Assembly (NCBI GenBank): GCA_030666985.1
Contig: DAOUWT010000032.1
Coordinates: 1-15,477, forward strand
Origin: Chloroflexota bacterium
Lineage (GTDB): Bacteria; Chloroflexota; Anaerolineae; Anaerolineales; UBA11858
Direction: 5' to 3'
Length of the DNA: 15,477 bases
Position 1 is the first letter of the stretch. The number at the start of each line of letters is the position of its first letter. A program made the position numbers and the translations under genes. Positions 1-8,584 of the stretch are shown here, piece after piece. Under the pieces are notes generated by a model. That model was not told the DNA's origin, made no database searches, and saw nothing but the letters and a program-made list of their open reading frames with translations.

Positions 1-13
1 CCTTTACTAGCTA

Positions 14-101
14 TGTCATTCTGAGGGCGTTTTTCCCGAAGAATCTCCTCGTTCGGAGTGGGAGACTCTTCGCTCACACAAAACATTCGCTCAGAGTGAC
101 A
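14..101. repeat. Imperfect inverted repeat (REP/MITE-like) upstream of nuoI
   Basis: The outer arms TGTCATTCTGAG (14-25) and CTCAGAGTGACA (90-101) are reverse complements at 11 of 12 positions. The inner arms GAAGAATCTCC (38-48) and GGAGACTCTTC (61-71) match at 10 of 11. The layout, ending in GTCATTC / GAGTGAC, resembles the non-coding dispersed repeats common between genes of Chloroflexota and some other bacteria. A related but distinct element lies at 14824-14936. As RNA it would fold into a long hairpin between whatever precedes and nuoI. A run of six T follows at 111-116, so a role in attenuation or termination is possible but unproven. Confidence 0.7.
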
Positions 102-113
102 TATTTCGAGTTT

Positions 114-142
114 TTTACCAGAGGGATGTGACCGATTACAAT
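114..142 (+). promoter_or_regulatory. Weak sigma-70-type promoter candidate before nuoI
   Basis: TTTACC (114-119, 4 of 6 to TTGACA) is separated by exactly 17 bases from TACAAT (137-142, 5 of 6 to TATAAT). It lies about 35 bases before the nuoI start. It could restart transcription after the upstream inverted repeat. The -35 box is poor and such matches occur by chance, so confidence is low. Confidence 0.27.
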
Positions 143-176
143 TTACGGAGCAAAGAACTCGCAACTCGAGGTGTTT

Positions 177-683
177 ATGTATTTTCAAGGCATGGTAAAA
201 GGATTATCAGTCACCCTGAAACACTTTGTTCAGAGCTATACGGGGAATACTGGTATCCACGATGGAAAGCGCATTGAAGACCCCACCTTAGGCGGGATGT
301 TCACGGTGCAATACCCCGAAGAGAAATTACCCATGTACCCTCGCTTCCGAGGGGCATTGATGCACTTGCGTGACCCTGAAACCGGTGAACTGAACTGTAC
401 AGCCTGTGGTCTGTGTATTCAAGCCTGCCCTCAAGACTGCATAACAGTAGAAGGCGATGAAGGTAAAGGTAAAGAACGCCGAGCCGCCGCTTATACCTAC
501 GAACTTTCTCGGTGTATATTTTGTGGTCTGTGTGTGGAGGCTTGTAAATTTGACGCCATTGAGATGAGCCCCGACTATGAGCTTGCCTCCAATGACAGAA
601 ACGTTGTCTGGGACCTCGAGAGATTGCTGACCCAGGGAGATAAATACGCTGCTCGTGAGTCAGAGAAGGATGAAAGTAAATGA
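177..683 (+). CDS. nuoI: NADH-quinone oxidoreductase (complex I) subunit NuoI, two [4Fe-4S] ferredoxin
   Basis: This is the peripheral-arm subunit carrying clusters N6a and N6b, which pass electrons toward NuoB and quinone at the membrane interface. Two ferredoxin motifs are visible: CTACGLCIQACP (cysteines 74, 77, 80, 84 in the 168-residue form) and CIFCGLCVEACK (113, 116, 119, 123). The second motif ends in Cys-Lys instead of the usual Cys-Pro. The length is normal for the family. In-frame starts are GTG at 171 and ATG at 177. I chose 177 because GAGGTG (168-173) is a perfect Shine-Dalgarno match that overlaps the GTG, with 5 bases between GAGG and the ATG. The stop overlaps the nuoJ start (ATGA), so the two are probably translationally coupled. 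It is the first gene of the operon inside the window; nuoA-H would be upstream or elsewhere. Confidence 0.95.
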   Translation: MYFQGMVKGLSVTLKHFVQSYTGNTGIHDGKRIEDPTLGGMFTVQYPEEKLPMYPRFRGALMHLRDPETGELNCTACGLCIQACPQDCITVEGDEGKGKERRAAAYTYELSRCIFCGLCVEACKFDAIEMSPDYELASNDRNVVWDLERLLTQGDKYAARESEKDESK

Positions 684-1174
684 TGGTACAAACAATTGTC
701 TTTATCATCTTAAGCCTGGTGACATTAGGGGCTGCTATTGCGGTTGTGACCACTAAGAATCTCTTTCACAGCGCCCTTTATCTAATTCTATCCTTTGTGG
801 GCGTGGCCGGGTTTTATATTCTCCTAGAAGCGCCCTTCTTGGCGGCTGTGCAAATTTTGGTCTACGTAGGGGCTATTGCAGTGCTGATAGTCTTTGCCAT
901 TATGCTCACTCGTCGTCTAATGGCAAAAGACTTAGTGCAACGTAATGCACAGTGGGGATGGTCGGCCTTGGGGGCCGGGCTTCTCTTTGCGGTCTTGGGC
1001 GTCGTTCTGGTTCGGGTCAATTGGCCGGTAGTGGAAGCCGCCATCCCGGAGGACACGATCACCATCCTGGGCAAAGAATTGATGGGTGTTTATGTAGTGC
1101 CCTTCGAGGTTGCCTCTGTATTGTTGTTGGTGGCCTTGGTGGGCTCCATTATCATCGCCCGGGAGAAAGAGTAG
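680..1174 (+). CDS. nuoJ: NADH-quinone oxidoreductase subunit NuoJ
   Basis: This small membrane subunit of complex I sits between NuoH and the antiporter-like subunits and contains the pi-bulge helix of the proton path. The 164 residues form about five hydrophobic segments. The family-typical stretch FHSALYLILSFVGVAGFYIL (about residues 30-49) is followed by LEAPFLAAVQILVYVGAIAV, with the conserved Glu and the VYVGAIAVL helix. The start ATG overlaps the nuoI stop by ATGA. A second in-frame ATG follows at 683, and AAGGA (665-669) serves as Shine-Dalgarno. The C-terminus is short and charged (REKE), as usual. The nuoK ribosome-binding site follows directly after the stop. Confidence 0.93.
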   Translation: MMVQTIVFIILSLVTLGAAIAVVTTKNLFHSALYLILSFVGVAGFYILLEAPFLAAVQILVYVGAIAVLIVFAIMLTRRLMAKDLVQRNAQWGWSALGAGLLFAVLGVVLVRVNWPVVEAAIPEDTITILGKELMGVYVVPFEVASVLLLVALVGSIIIAREKE

Positions 1175-1186
1175 AAGGAGTTGCAC

Positions 1187-1498
1187 ATGGCCTTATCTTT
1201 ATATTGGTACTTGATAGTTGCTGCTGCGCTTTTTTGTATTGGTTTATACGGCGTCTTATCTCGCCGGAACGCTATTGGTATTTTAATGGGCATCGAGTTG
1301 ATGCTCAATGCTGTCAATATTAATTTAGTGGCTTTTTGGCGTTACTTGACGCCCTCGGTCTTGACGGGGCAGGTTTTTGCTATTTTTGCCTTTACAGTGG
1401 CTGCGGCTGAGGCTGCTGTGGGCTTGGCGTTGGTCATCGCTATTTATCGCAGCCGCGACACGGTCATCGTCGAAGATGTTGACCTGATGAAATGGTAA
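1187..1498 (+). CDS. nuoK: NADH-quinone oxidoreductase subunit NuoK
   Basis: This MrpC-like three-helix membrane subunit of complex I lies next to NuoJ and NuoN. Its two intramembrane glutamates, essential in E. coli (E36, E72), appear as E37 (in GIELMLNAVN) and E75 (in AAAEAAVGLAL). The 103-residue length is typical. A TTG at 1181 would extend the frame, but it directly abuts AAGGAG (1175-1180). The ATG at 1187 has the proper 6-base spacing, so I start there. It follows nuoJ by 12 bases. A 66-base spacer then precedes nuoL; it holds a hairpin-prone stretch (1520-1541) resembling the AGTTGG-type simple repeats found between genes of this kind of genome. Confidence 0.95.
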   Translation: MALSLYWYLIVAAALFCIGLYGVLSRRNAIGILMGIELMLNAVNINLVAFWRYLTPSVLTGQVFAIFAFTVAAAEAAVGLALVIAIYRSRDTVIVEDVDLMKW

Positions 1499-1564
1499 CC
1501 GCTCAGAACTTAGAAGTTGGGAGTTGGCTGAACCAGCTTCCAATTATCCAGTAAGAGGTAATTC

Positions 1565-3747
<2,183 letters not shown>

Positions 3748-3754
<7 letters not shown>

Positions 3755-3783
3755 GCGAATTTCGACTGCGCTCACTGAATGAC
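3748..3783. repeat. Remnant of a dispersed inverted repeat between nuoL and nuoM
   Basis: The stretch begins GTCCTGAGCG and ends GCTCACTGAATGAC. It contains the inverted pair TGAGCG (3752-3757) and CGCTCA (3769-3774). It resembles the ends of the GTCATT / AATGAC elements at 14-101 and 14824-14936. The nuoL stop codon TGA (3752-3754) is the first part of the left arm, which suggests the element inserted at, or created, the end of nuoL. Confidence 0.5.
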
Positions 3784-3831
3784 TAGCGAGCGCATATATG
3801 CTGGTTGTAGAAAATTTAGGAGGAACTGTTA

Positions 3832-5376
3832 ATGAGCTTTCCTATCTTGACTGTCATTATCCTAGCCCCTATGATTGGAGCTATTTTGATACTTCTCGTT
3901 CCCAAAGAACGAGAGCGCTTGGTTACCGGGCTGTCCATAGCCATTAGTTTCGTAGTCCTCATTTTGGCCAGCGTGTTAATGGTCAACTACGATAAAGTGG
4001 CAGGAGGCATGCAATTCGTCGAGGAATATAGTTGGATTTCTACCCTCGACGTCTATTACCGGCTGGGTGTTGACGGCCTCAGTGTGCCGATGGTCTTCCT
4101 GACGGCCCTGCTTACTCTCTTGTGCGTCTTCTATTCCTCATACACTATCAAAGAAAAAGTCAAAGAGTATTTTATGCTCTTTCTGATGTTAGAGATGGGT
4201 ATGTTTGGCGTCTTTCTCTCCCTAGACTTCATTCTTTTTTATGTCTTCTGGGAAGTTGGATTGGTGCCTATGTTCCTCCTGATCGCCTTTTGGGGCGGGG
4301 AGCGCCGTCTGTATGCGTCTCTCAAATTCTTCCTTTACACGCTGACTGGCAGCGTGGGGATGTTGCTGGCCATCCTGGGTGTTTACTTGAACACCGGCAC
4401 TTTCAGCATCATGGAGGCGGCCAGCTTGCAGCCTTTTGCTGACAATTGGCCGTTAGCCGTGCTGGTTTTCTGGGGATTTTTTATAGGCTTTGCCATTAAA
4501 GTACCTATTTTCCCCTTCCACACCTGGCTGCCCGATGCTCACACCGAAGCCCCCACGTCGGGGAGTGTTATCCTGGCCGGCGTTTTGCTGAAGTTGGGAG
4601 CTTACGGCTTGCTGCGCATCACTTTGCCTCTCTTCCCGCAGGTCTTTGGCTATTTCTCTTATAATGTGCCAATTATCCCGATATTGGCGGTGATAAGCAT
4701 TGTCTACGGAGCCCTGATCTGCGTGGCGCAGTGGGACCTCAAACGCCTCATCGCCTATTCCTCGGTCAGTCACATGGGTTACGTTACGCTGGGTATCAGC
4801 GCTGCCGCAGCCAGTTTCGCCCAGGGTAGCAGTTCAGACCTGGTGGCGAGCGCTACCATTGGACTCAATGGAGCGGCCATGCAAATGTTCACGCATGGCA
4901 TTATCACGGGCGCGTTGTTTTTCCTGGTCGGCGTCATCTACGAGCGGGCGCACACCCGCGAGTTACGCAATTTCGGAGGATTAGCTGACCGGGTTCCCTA
5001 TTACTATGCCATGATGATGGTCACGGGGTTAGCCTCTCTAGGCTTGCCCGGATTGGTCGGCTTCTGGAGCGAGTTATTTGTCTTTCGAGGCACCTTCGGC
5101 ATCATTCCCATCTTTGCCTGTATTGGCGTGATAGGAGTGGTCTTCACCGCAGTGTATATTCTATGGAAAATAATCCAGCACATGTTCCTGGGCGAATTCA
5201 GCCAAGAGAAATGGGATGAAGCTACTCATCATGCGCCGTTGAGCGACCTGGAGTGGTGGGAGAAAGTCACCTTGTGGCCGCTGGTCATCATCATGATCGG
5301 CTTGGGCCTATATCCTGCGCCCCTTCTGAGCTTCCTCAACAGCGCGGCGATGACTTTGCTGGACAAATTGCATTAA
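3832..5376 (+). CDS. nuoM: NADH-quinone oxidoreductase subunit NuoM, first copy
   Basis: This is an antiporter-like proton-pumping subunit in the membrane arm of complex I, with about 14 transmembrane helices. All canonical channel residues are visible: E141 (VFWEVGLVPMFLL; E. coli E144), K223 (GFAIKVPIFPFHTW; K234), K254 (LLKLGAYG; K265) and E414 (GFWSEL; E407). The 514-residue length is normal. The ATG is preceded by TAGGAGGAA (3817-3825) at good spacing. The gene directly following is a paralogue with the same opening (MSFP) and the same early motif AGGMQF, so the pair arose by tandem duplication. This copy keeps the standard residues and probably corresponds to ordinary NuoM. Confidence 0.96.
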   Translation: MSFPILTVIILAPMIGAILILLVPKERERLVTGLSIAISFVVLILASVLMVNYDKVAGGMQFVEEYSWISTLDVYYRLGVDGLSVPMVFLTALLTLLCVFYSSYTIKEKVKEYFMLFLMLEMGMFGVFLSLDFILFYVFWEVGLVPMFLLIAFWGGERRLYASLKFFLYTLTGSVGMLLAILGVYLNTGTFSIMEAASLQPFADNWPLAVLVFWGFFIGFAIKVPIFPFHTWLPDAHTEAPTSGSVILAGVLLKLGAYGLLRITLPLFPQVFGYFSYNVPIIPILAVISIVYGALICVAQWDLKRLIAYSSVSHMGYVTLGISAAAASFAQGSSSDLVASATIGLNGAAMQMFTHGIITGALFFLVGVIYERAHTRELRNFGGLADRVPYYYAMMMVTGLASLGLPGLVGFWSELFVFRGTFGIIPIFACIGVIGVVFTAVYILWKIIQHMFLGEFSQEKWDEATHHAPLSDLEWWEKVTLWPLVIIMIGLGLYPAPLLSFLNSAAMTLLDKLH

Positions 5377-5404
5377 TCGCCCATCCAAAAGGAGCATTTT
5401 TTAA

Positions 5405-6868
5405 ATGAGCTTTCCCTTTCTGAGCATCATCGTCTTCTCTCCTATTGTGGGAGCGCTTATCATCACGGCTTTGCCCAAAGAGAAGCATTCGGCTATCAAG
5501 ACAGTGGCGCTCGTCAGCGCCTTTATCTCAATGCTGCTTTCGATCTACGTCTTTTTTGGCTACGATCAGGCGGCTGGGGGGATGCAGTTTGAAGAGCAGA
5601 TGCAATGGATACCCAGCCTGGGCATCTCGTATCACCTGGGAACCGATGGTATCAGCCTGCCCTTATTGCTGCTTACCGGAGTAATTATTTTCTGTGGTGT
5701 CCTGATTAGCTGGACGCAGGATGATCGTCCTAAGGAATTCTTCGCATTTTTGCTCGTCTTGGTAGCGGGCGTTTTCGGCGTTTTCGTTTCCCTTGACCTC
5801 TTTTTATTATTTGTCTTCTATGAACTGGCGGTCTTGCCTATGTACTTGCTCATTGGCGGCTGGGGTTGGCCAGTGACGCGCGAATACGCGGCTATGAAAC
5901 TCACTCTCTACTTATTAGTAGGCAGCGTCATTGCCCTGGTTGGCGTCATCGCCATCTATTTTGAGGCTGGCATAGGCACATTTGATATTATGAGACTCGC
6001 CGAGGTTGGTTTTGATACTGGCTTCCAATATGCGTTCTTCTTACCTATCTTTGTGGGTTTCGCGGTCCTCGCTGGCCTTTGGCCCTTTCATACTTGGTCG
6101 CCCGATGGTCACGTGGCCGCGCCTACGGCTGTCAGTATGCTCCATGCAGGCGTGCTGATGAAAATGGGCGCATACGGCGCTCTTCGAGTGGGGATGTTCA
6201 TTTTACCCGTCGGCGCTCAAAAATGGCTCCCCTGGATCGTTGTATTAACCGTGGTCAATGTGGTTTATGGGTCTATGGTGGCCTTTGCTCAGAAAGATTT
6301 TAAATATGTTATTGGCTATTCCAGCGTGAGTCACATGGGTTACGTTGCCATGGGACTTACCACCATGACCGTTGTGGGTATAAGCGGGGCTTCTTTGCAA
6401 ATGTTCTCACATGGCATTATGACGGGTCTTTTCTTTGCCGTGGTGGGCCTGATTTACCGGCAAACCCATACCAGGCAGATTCCTGAGTTGGGTGGTTTGG
6501 CGCGCAAAATGCCTTTTGTCGCTGTCGCCTTTATCATAGGCGGCATGGCTTCCATGGGAATGCCAGGCCTGAGCGGTTTTGTCGCAGAGTTTCAAGTTCT
6601 GGCCGGAACCTGGCAAACCTATCCCGTTATTGCTGCCATTTCACTCATCGGCATTGTCATCACGGCGGCATATATCATGAAAGTTTCATATAAGGTTTTC
6701 TTTGGCCCCCTTAAGGCTGAACATGAAGGGATTTCCGCCGCGTCTGTCATCGAGAAATTTGTGCTCTTTATTATGGCCGCTCTCCTCATCGTAGTTGGTC
6801 TTTATCCCTCGATATTGCTCAATGTGATCAATACTGGCGTGGTGCCCTTAGTGATGAGACTGAGATAG
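5405..6868 (+). CDS. nuoM: NuoM-family subunit, second tandem copy, lacking the central channel lysine
   Basis: This second NuoM paralogue has 487 residues and is predicted to be an additional antiporter-like module of the complex I membrane arm. E140 (VFYELAVLPMYLL), H229, K253 (LMKMGAYG) and E395 (GFVAEFQVLAG) are conserved. At the position of E. coli K234 it has L222: GFAVLAGLWPFHTW against GFAIKVPIFPFHTW in the first copy. The codon is CTC at 6068-6070. The following loop is also altered (WSPDGHVAAPTAVS). AAAGGAG at 5388-5394 precedes the ATG. The gap to the first nuoM is 28 bases, so they are surely cotranscribed. The frame is intact throughout, which argues against a decaying duplicate. 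It could instead be the subunit next to NuoN or NuoL with a modified proton route. Confidence 0.94.
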   Translation: MSFPFLSIIVFSPIVGALIITALPKEKHSAIKTVALVSAFISMLLSIYVFFGYDQAAGGMQFEEQMQWIPSLGISYHLGTDGISLPLLLLTGVIIFCGVLISWTQDDRPKEFFAFLLVLVAGVFGVFVSLDLFLLFVFYELAVLPMYLLIGGWGWPVTREYAAMKLTLYLLVGSVIALVGVIAIYFEAGIGTFDIMRLAEVGFDTGFQYAFFLPIFVGFAVLAGLWPFHTWSPDGHVAAPTAVSMLHAGVLMKMGAYGALRVGMFILPVGAQKWLPWIVVLTVVNVVYGSMVAFAQKDFKYVIGYSSVSHMGYVAMGLTTMTVVGISGASLQMFSHGIMTGLFFAVVGLIYRQTHTRQIPELGGLARKMPFVAVAFIIGGMASMGMPGLSGFVAEFQVLAGTWQTYPVIAAISLIGIVITAAYIMKVSYKVFFGPLKAEHEGISAASVIEKFVLFIMAALLIVVGLYPSILLNVINTGVVPLVMRLR

Positions 6869-6897
6869 GCAAAAATGTGTTTTGATGAAGGAGTTAT

Positions 6898-8349
6898 ATG
6901 ACCCTGTCACAAATTTTAGCTTTACTTGCCCCTGAACTTGTCTTGGTCATGGCTGGATTAGTGGTCTTAGGCCTAGATTTGGTCTGGCGCGAGGAGAAGA
7001 AGAAAGAATGGCTACCCTACGTGGCCCTGGCTGGGTTGGTCGGGGCATTAGCAGCTATGGTCGCATTGTGGGGTCAGGAGGCAGTCCTTTTCGGCGGTAT
7101 ATTCACCGCAGATGTATTCGCCTTGCTCTTTAAGGTGATTGCCGTCGTGAGCACGGGATTGGTCGTCCTCTCGGCTATTGAGTTCATGCGCGGGCGGACG
7201 CCCTACCGGGGCGAGTTCTACAGCTTGCTAATCTTCGCAACCCTGGGCATCTGTTTTATTGCCTCGTCCACTGACCTGATCATGATCTACCTGACCATAG
7301 AGTTGCTGAGTATCACCTCCTACATTTTGACGGGCTACTCACGCGAGGATCCAAAATCTAACGAGGCGGCTATTAAGTACTTCCTTTATGGAGCTGTCGC
7401 TTCTGCGGCTATGCTCTATGGTATGTCACTCCTCTATGGAGCCACAGGCTCAACCAATTTGAGCCAGATCGCGATAGCGCTAGGGCAAGCCGATGCTTCC
7501 CTGCAAGGGATTATCTTACCGGCTGTGATCTTCTTGCTGGCAGGATTTGGCTTCAAGATCGGGGCTGTGCCTTTCCACCAATGGGCCCCCGATGCCTATG
7601 AAGGCGCCCCTACTCCAGTCACCGCTTTCCTTTCAGTGGGGCCTAAAGCGGCTGGCTTTATTGTTCTGGTGCGCGTCTTTTTCGTAGCCTTACCTTCCTT
7701 CCAACCCGAGCGGATAATTCTTATATCCGTTATTTCGGCGATAACAATGACCTTGGGCAACCTGGTGGCCATCTGGCAAAAGAATATCAAGCGCATGTTG
7801 GCCTATTCCAGCATTGCTCAAGCAGGTTACATCTTGCTGGGAATGGCGGTGACCTCGAACTTGGGAATGACTTCCATGGTCTTTTATCTGATGACCTATC
7901 TCTTTGCCAACCTGGGAGCATTCATCATAATTATCATCTTCTCTAATGGAGGTGGCGGTGATTCGGTCGAGGACTACGCCGGGTTGAGTCAGAGGTCTCC
8001 GGGCCTCGCCTTGGCAATGTTACTCTTTTTGCTGTCGCTAGCGGGTATTCCTCCCCTGGCCGGTTTTATAGGCAAATTCTATTTATTCACCGCTATTATG
8101 GAAGATGGACTTCTATGGCTGATGGTGGTCGCTGTCTTGAACAGCGTCATATCCTTGTACTATTATTTGGAAGTAGTCAGGCAAATGTACATCCTTCCCC
8201 CGAAGGTGGAGGAGCCTGTGCCAGCAGCTTCGAGAGCTTTATCAGGCGCACTCATCATGGCCATGATCGGCGTGCTCTTGTTGGGTCTTTATCCCACTCC
8301 TCTCATTGAGCTGATTGAAGCCGCCGCGCGTGCTTTTCTCTCTGGTTGA
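6898..8349 (+). CDS. nuoN: NADH-quinone oxidoreductase subunit NuoN
   Basis: This is the antiporter-like subunit closest to NuoK/J in the complex I membrane arm. Its channel residues are E135 (YLTIELLSITSYILTGY; E. coli E133), K220 (AGFGFKIGAVPFHQWAPDAY; K217) and K250 (SVGPKAAGF; K247). The 483-residue length is typical and about 14 hydrophobic segments are visible. The start ATG has AAGGAG (6888-6893) just upstream. It is the last nuo gene: a strong short hairpin overlaps its stop codon, and a 235-base non-coding gap follows before hppA. nuoN as the last gene of the operon is the common arrangement. Confidence 0.96.
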   Translation: MTLSQILALLAPELVLVMAGLVVLGLDLVWREEKKKEWLPYVALAGLVGALAAMVALWGQEAVLFGGIFTADVFALLFKVIAVVSTGLVVLSAIEFMRGRTPYRGEFYSLLIFATLGICFIASSTDLIMIYLTIELLSITSYILTGYSREDPKSNEAAIKYFLYGAVASAAMLYGMSLLYGATGSTNLSQIAIALGQADASLQGIILPAVIFLLAGFGFKIGAVPFHQWAPDAYEGAPTPVTAFLSVGPKAAGFIVLVRVFFVALPSFQPERIILISVISAITMTLGNLVAIWQKNIKRMLAYSSIAQAGYILLGMAVTSNLGMTSMVFYLMTYLFANLGAFIIIIIFSNGGGGDSVEDYAGLSQRSPGLALAMLLFLLSLAGIPPLAGFIGKFYLFTAIMEDGLLWLMVVAVLNSVISLYYYLEVVRQMYILPPKVEEPVPAASRALSGALIMAMIGVLLLGLYPTPLIELIEAAARAFLSG

Positions 8350-8369
8350 GCCAACCAGGGGTTGATTTT
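8340..8369 (+). terminator. Hairpin at the nuoN stop, possible terminator of the nuo operon
   Basis: CTGGTTG (8342-8348) and CAACCAG (8352-8358) form a perfect 7-bp stem with a 3-base loop, extendable outward by C-G and G-U pairs. The nuoN stop TGA (8347-8349) lies in it. The run that follows, GTTGATTTT, is only moderately U-rich, so termination efficiency is uncertain. Confidence 0.4.
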
Positions 8370-8534
8370 GGCCATTGGCCTTTACGCTCAACCATTCCCA
8401 TAAATCGAGCGTGTCTCGTTCTTATGAATGTAGTGAACCAAGAACGTTTTGGCTTTAGCGAATTACGCTAAAGTTTGGACATTGTAAAATGAGAAAAGAA
8501 TCCCTCTGTGAAAAGAAACATACTTTCCCACAGA
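8361..8534 (+). other. Hairpin-rich leader between nuoN and hppA
   Basis: This gene-free stretch holds four inverted repeats. GGTTGA / TCAACC encloses GGCC-ATT-GGCC (8360-8392). CGTTCTT (8417-8423) pairs with AAGAACG (8440-8446) and is followed by TTTT. CTTTAGCG (8453-8460) pairs with CGCTAAAG (8466-8473) over a 5-base loop. TCTGTG (8505-8510) pairs with CACAGA (8529-8534). No convincing -35/-10 pair with good spacing stands out. The hairpins could be terminators, an RNA leader controlling hppA, or degraded repeat elements. I recognise no named riboswitch. Confidence 0.45.
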
Positions 8535-8584
8535 ATGGATGATTGGCTCGTTTCAAAATTTATTAGTTCTTAGGAGTAAAAAAT

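Noticed and set aside
301..753. 150-residue antisense frame over nuoI
   Set aside because: It lies opposite a strongly supported gene, has unnatural composition and shows no motif.
1181..1186. TTG start for nuoK at 1181
   Set aside because: It abuts the Shine-Dalgarno sequence with no spacing; the ATG at 1187 fits.
5405..6868. Second nuoM as a pseudogene
   Set aside because: The frame is full length, has a good ribosome-binding site and keeps most channel residues; only the one lysine is replaced.
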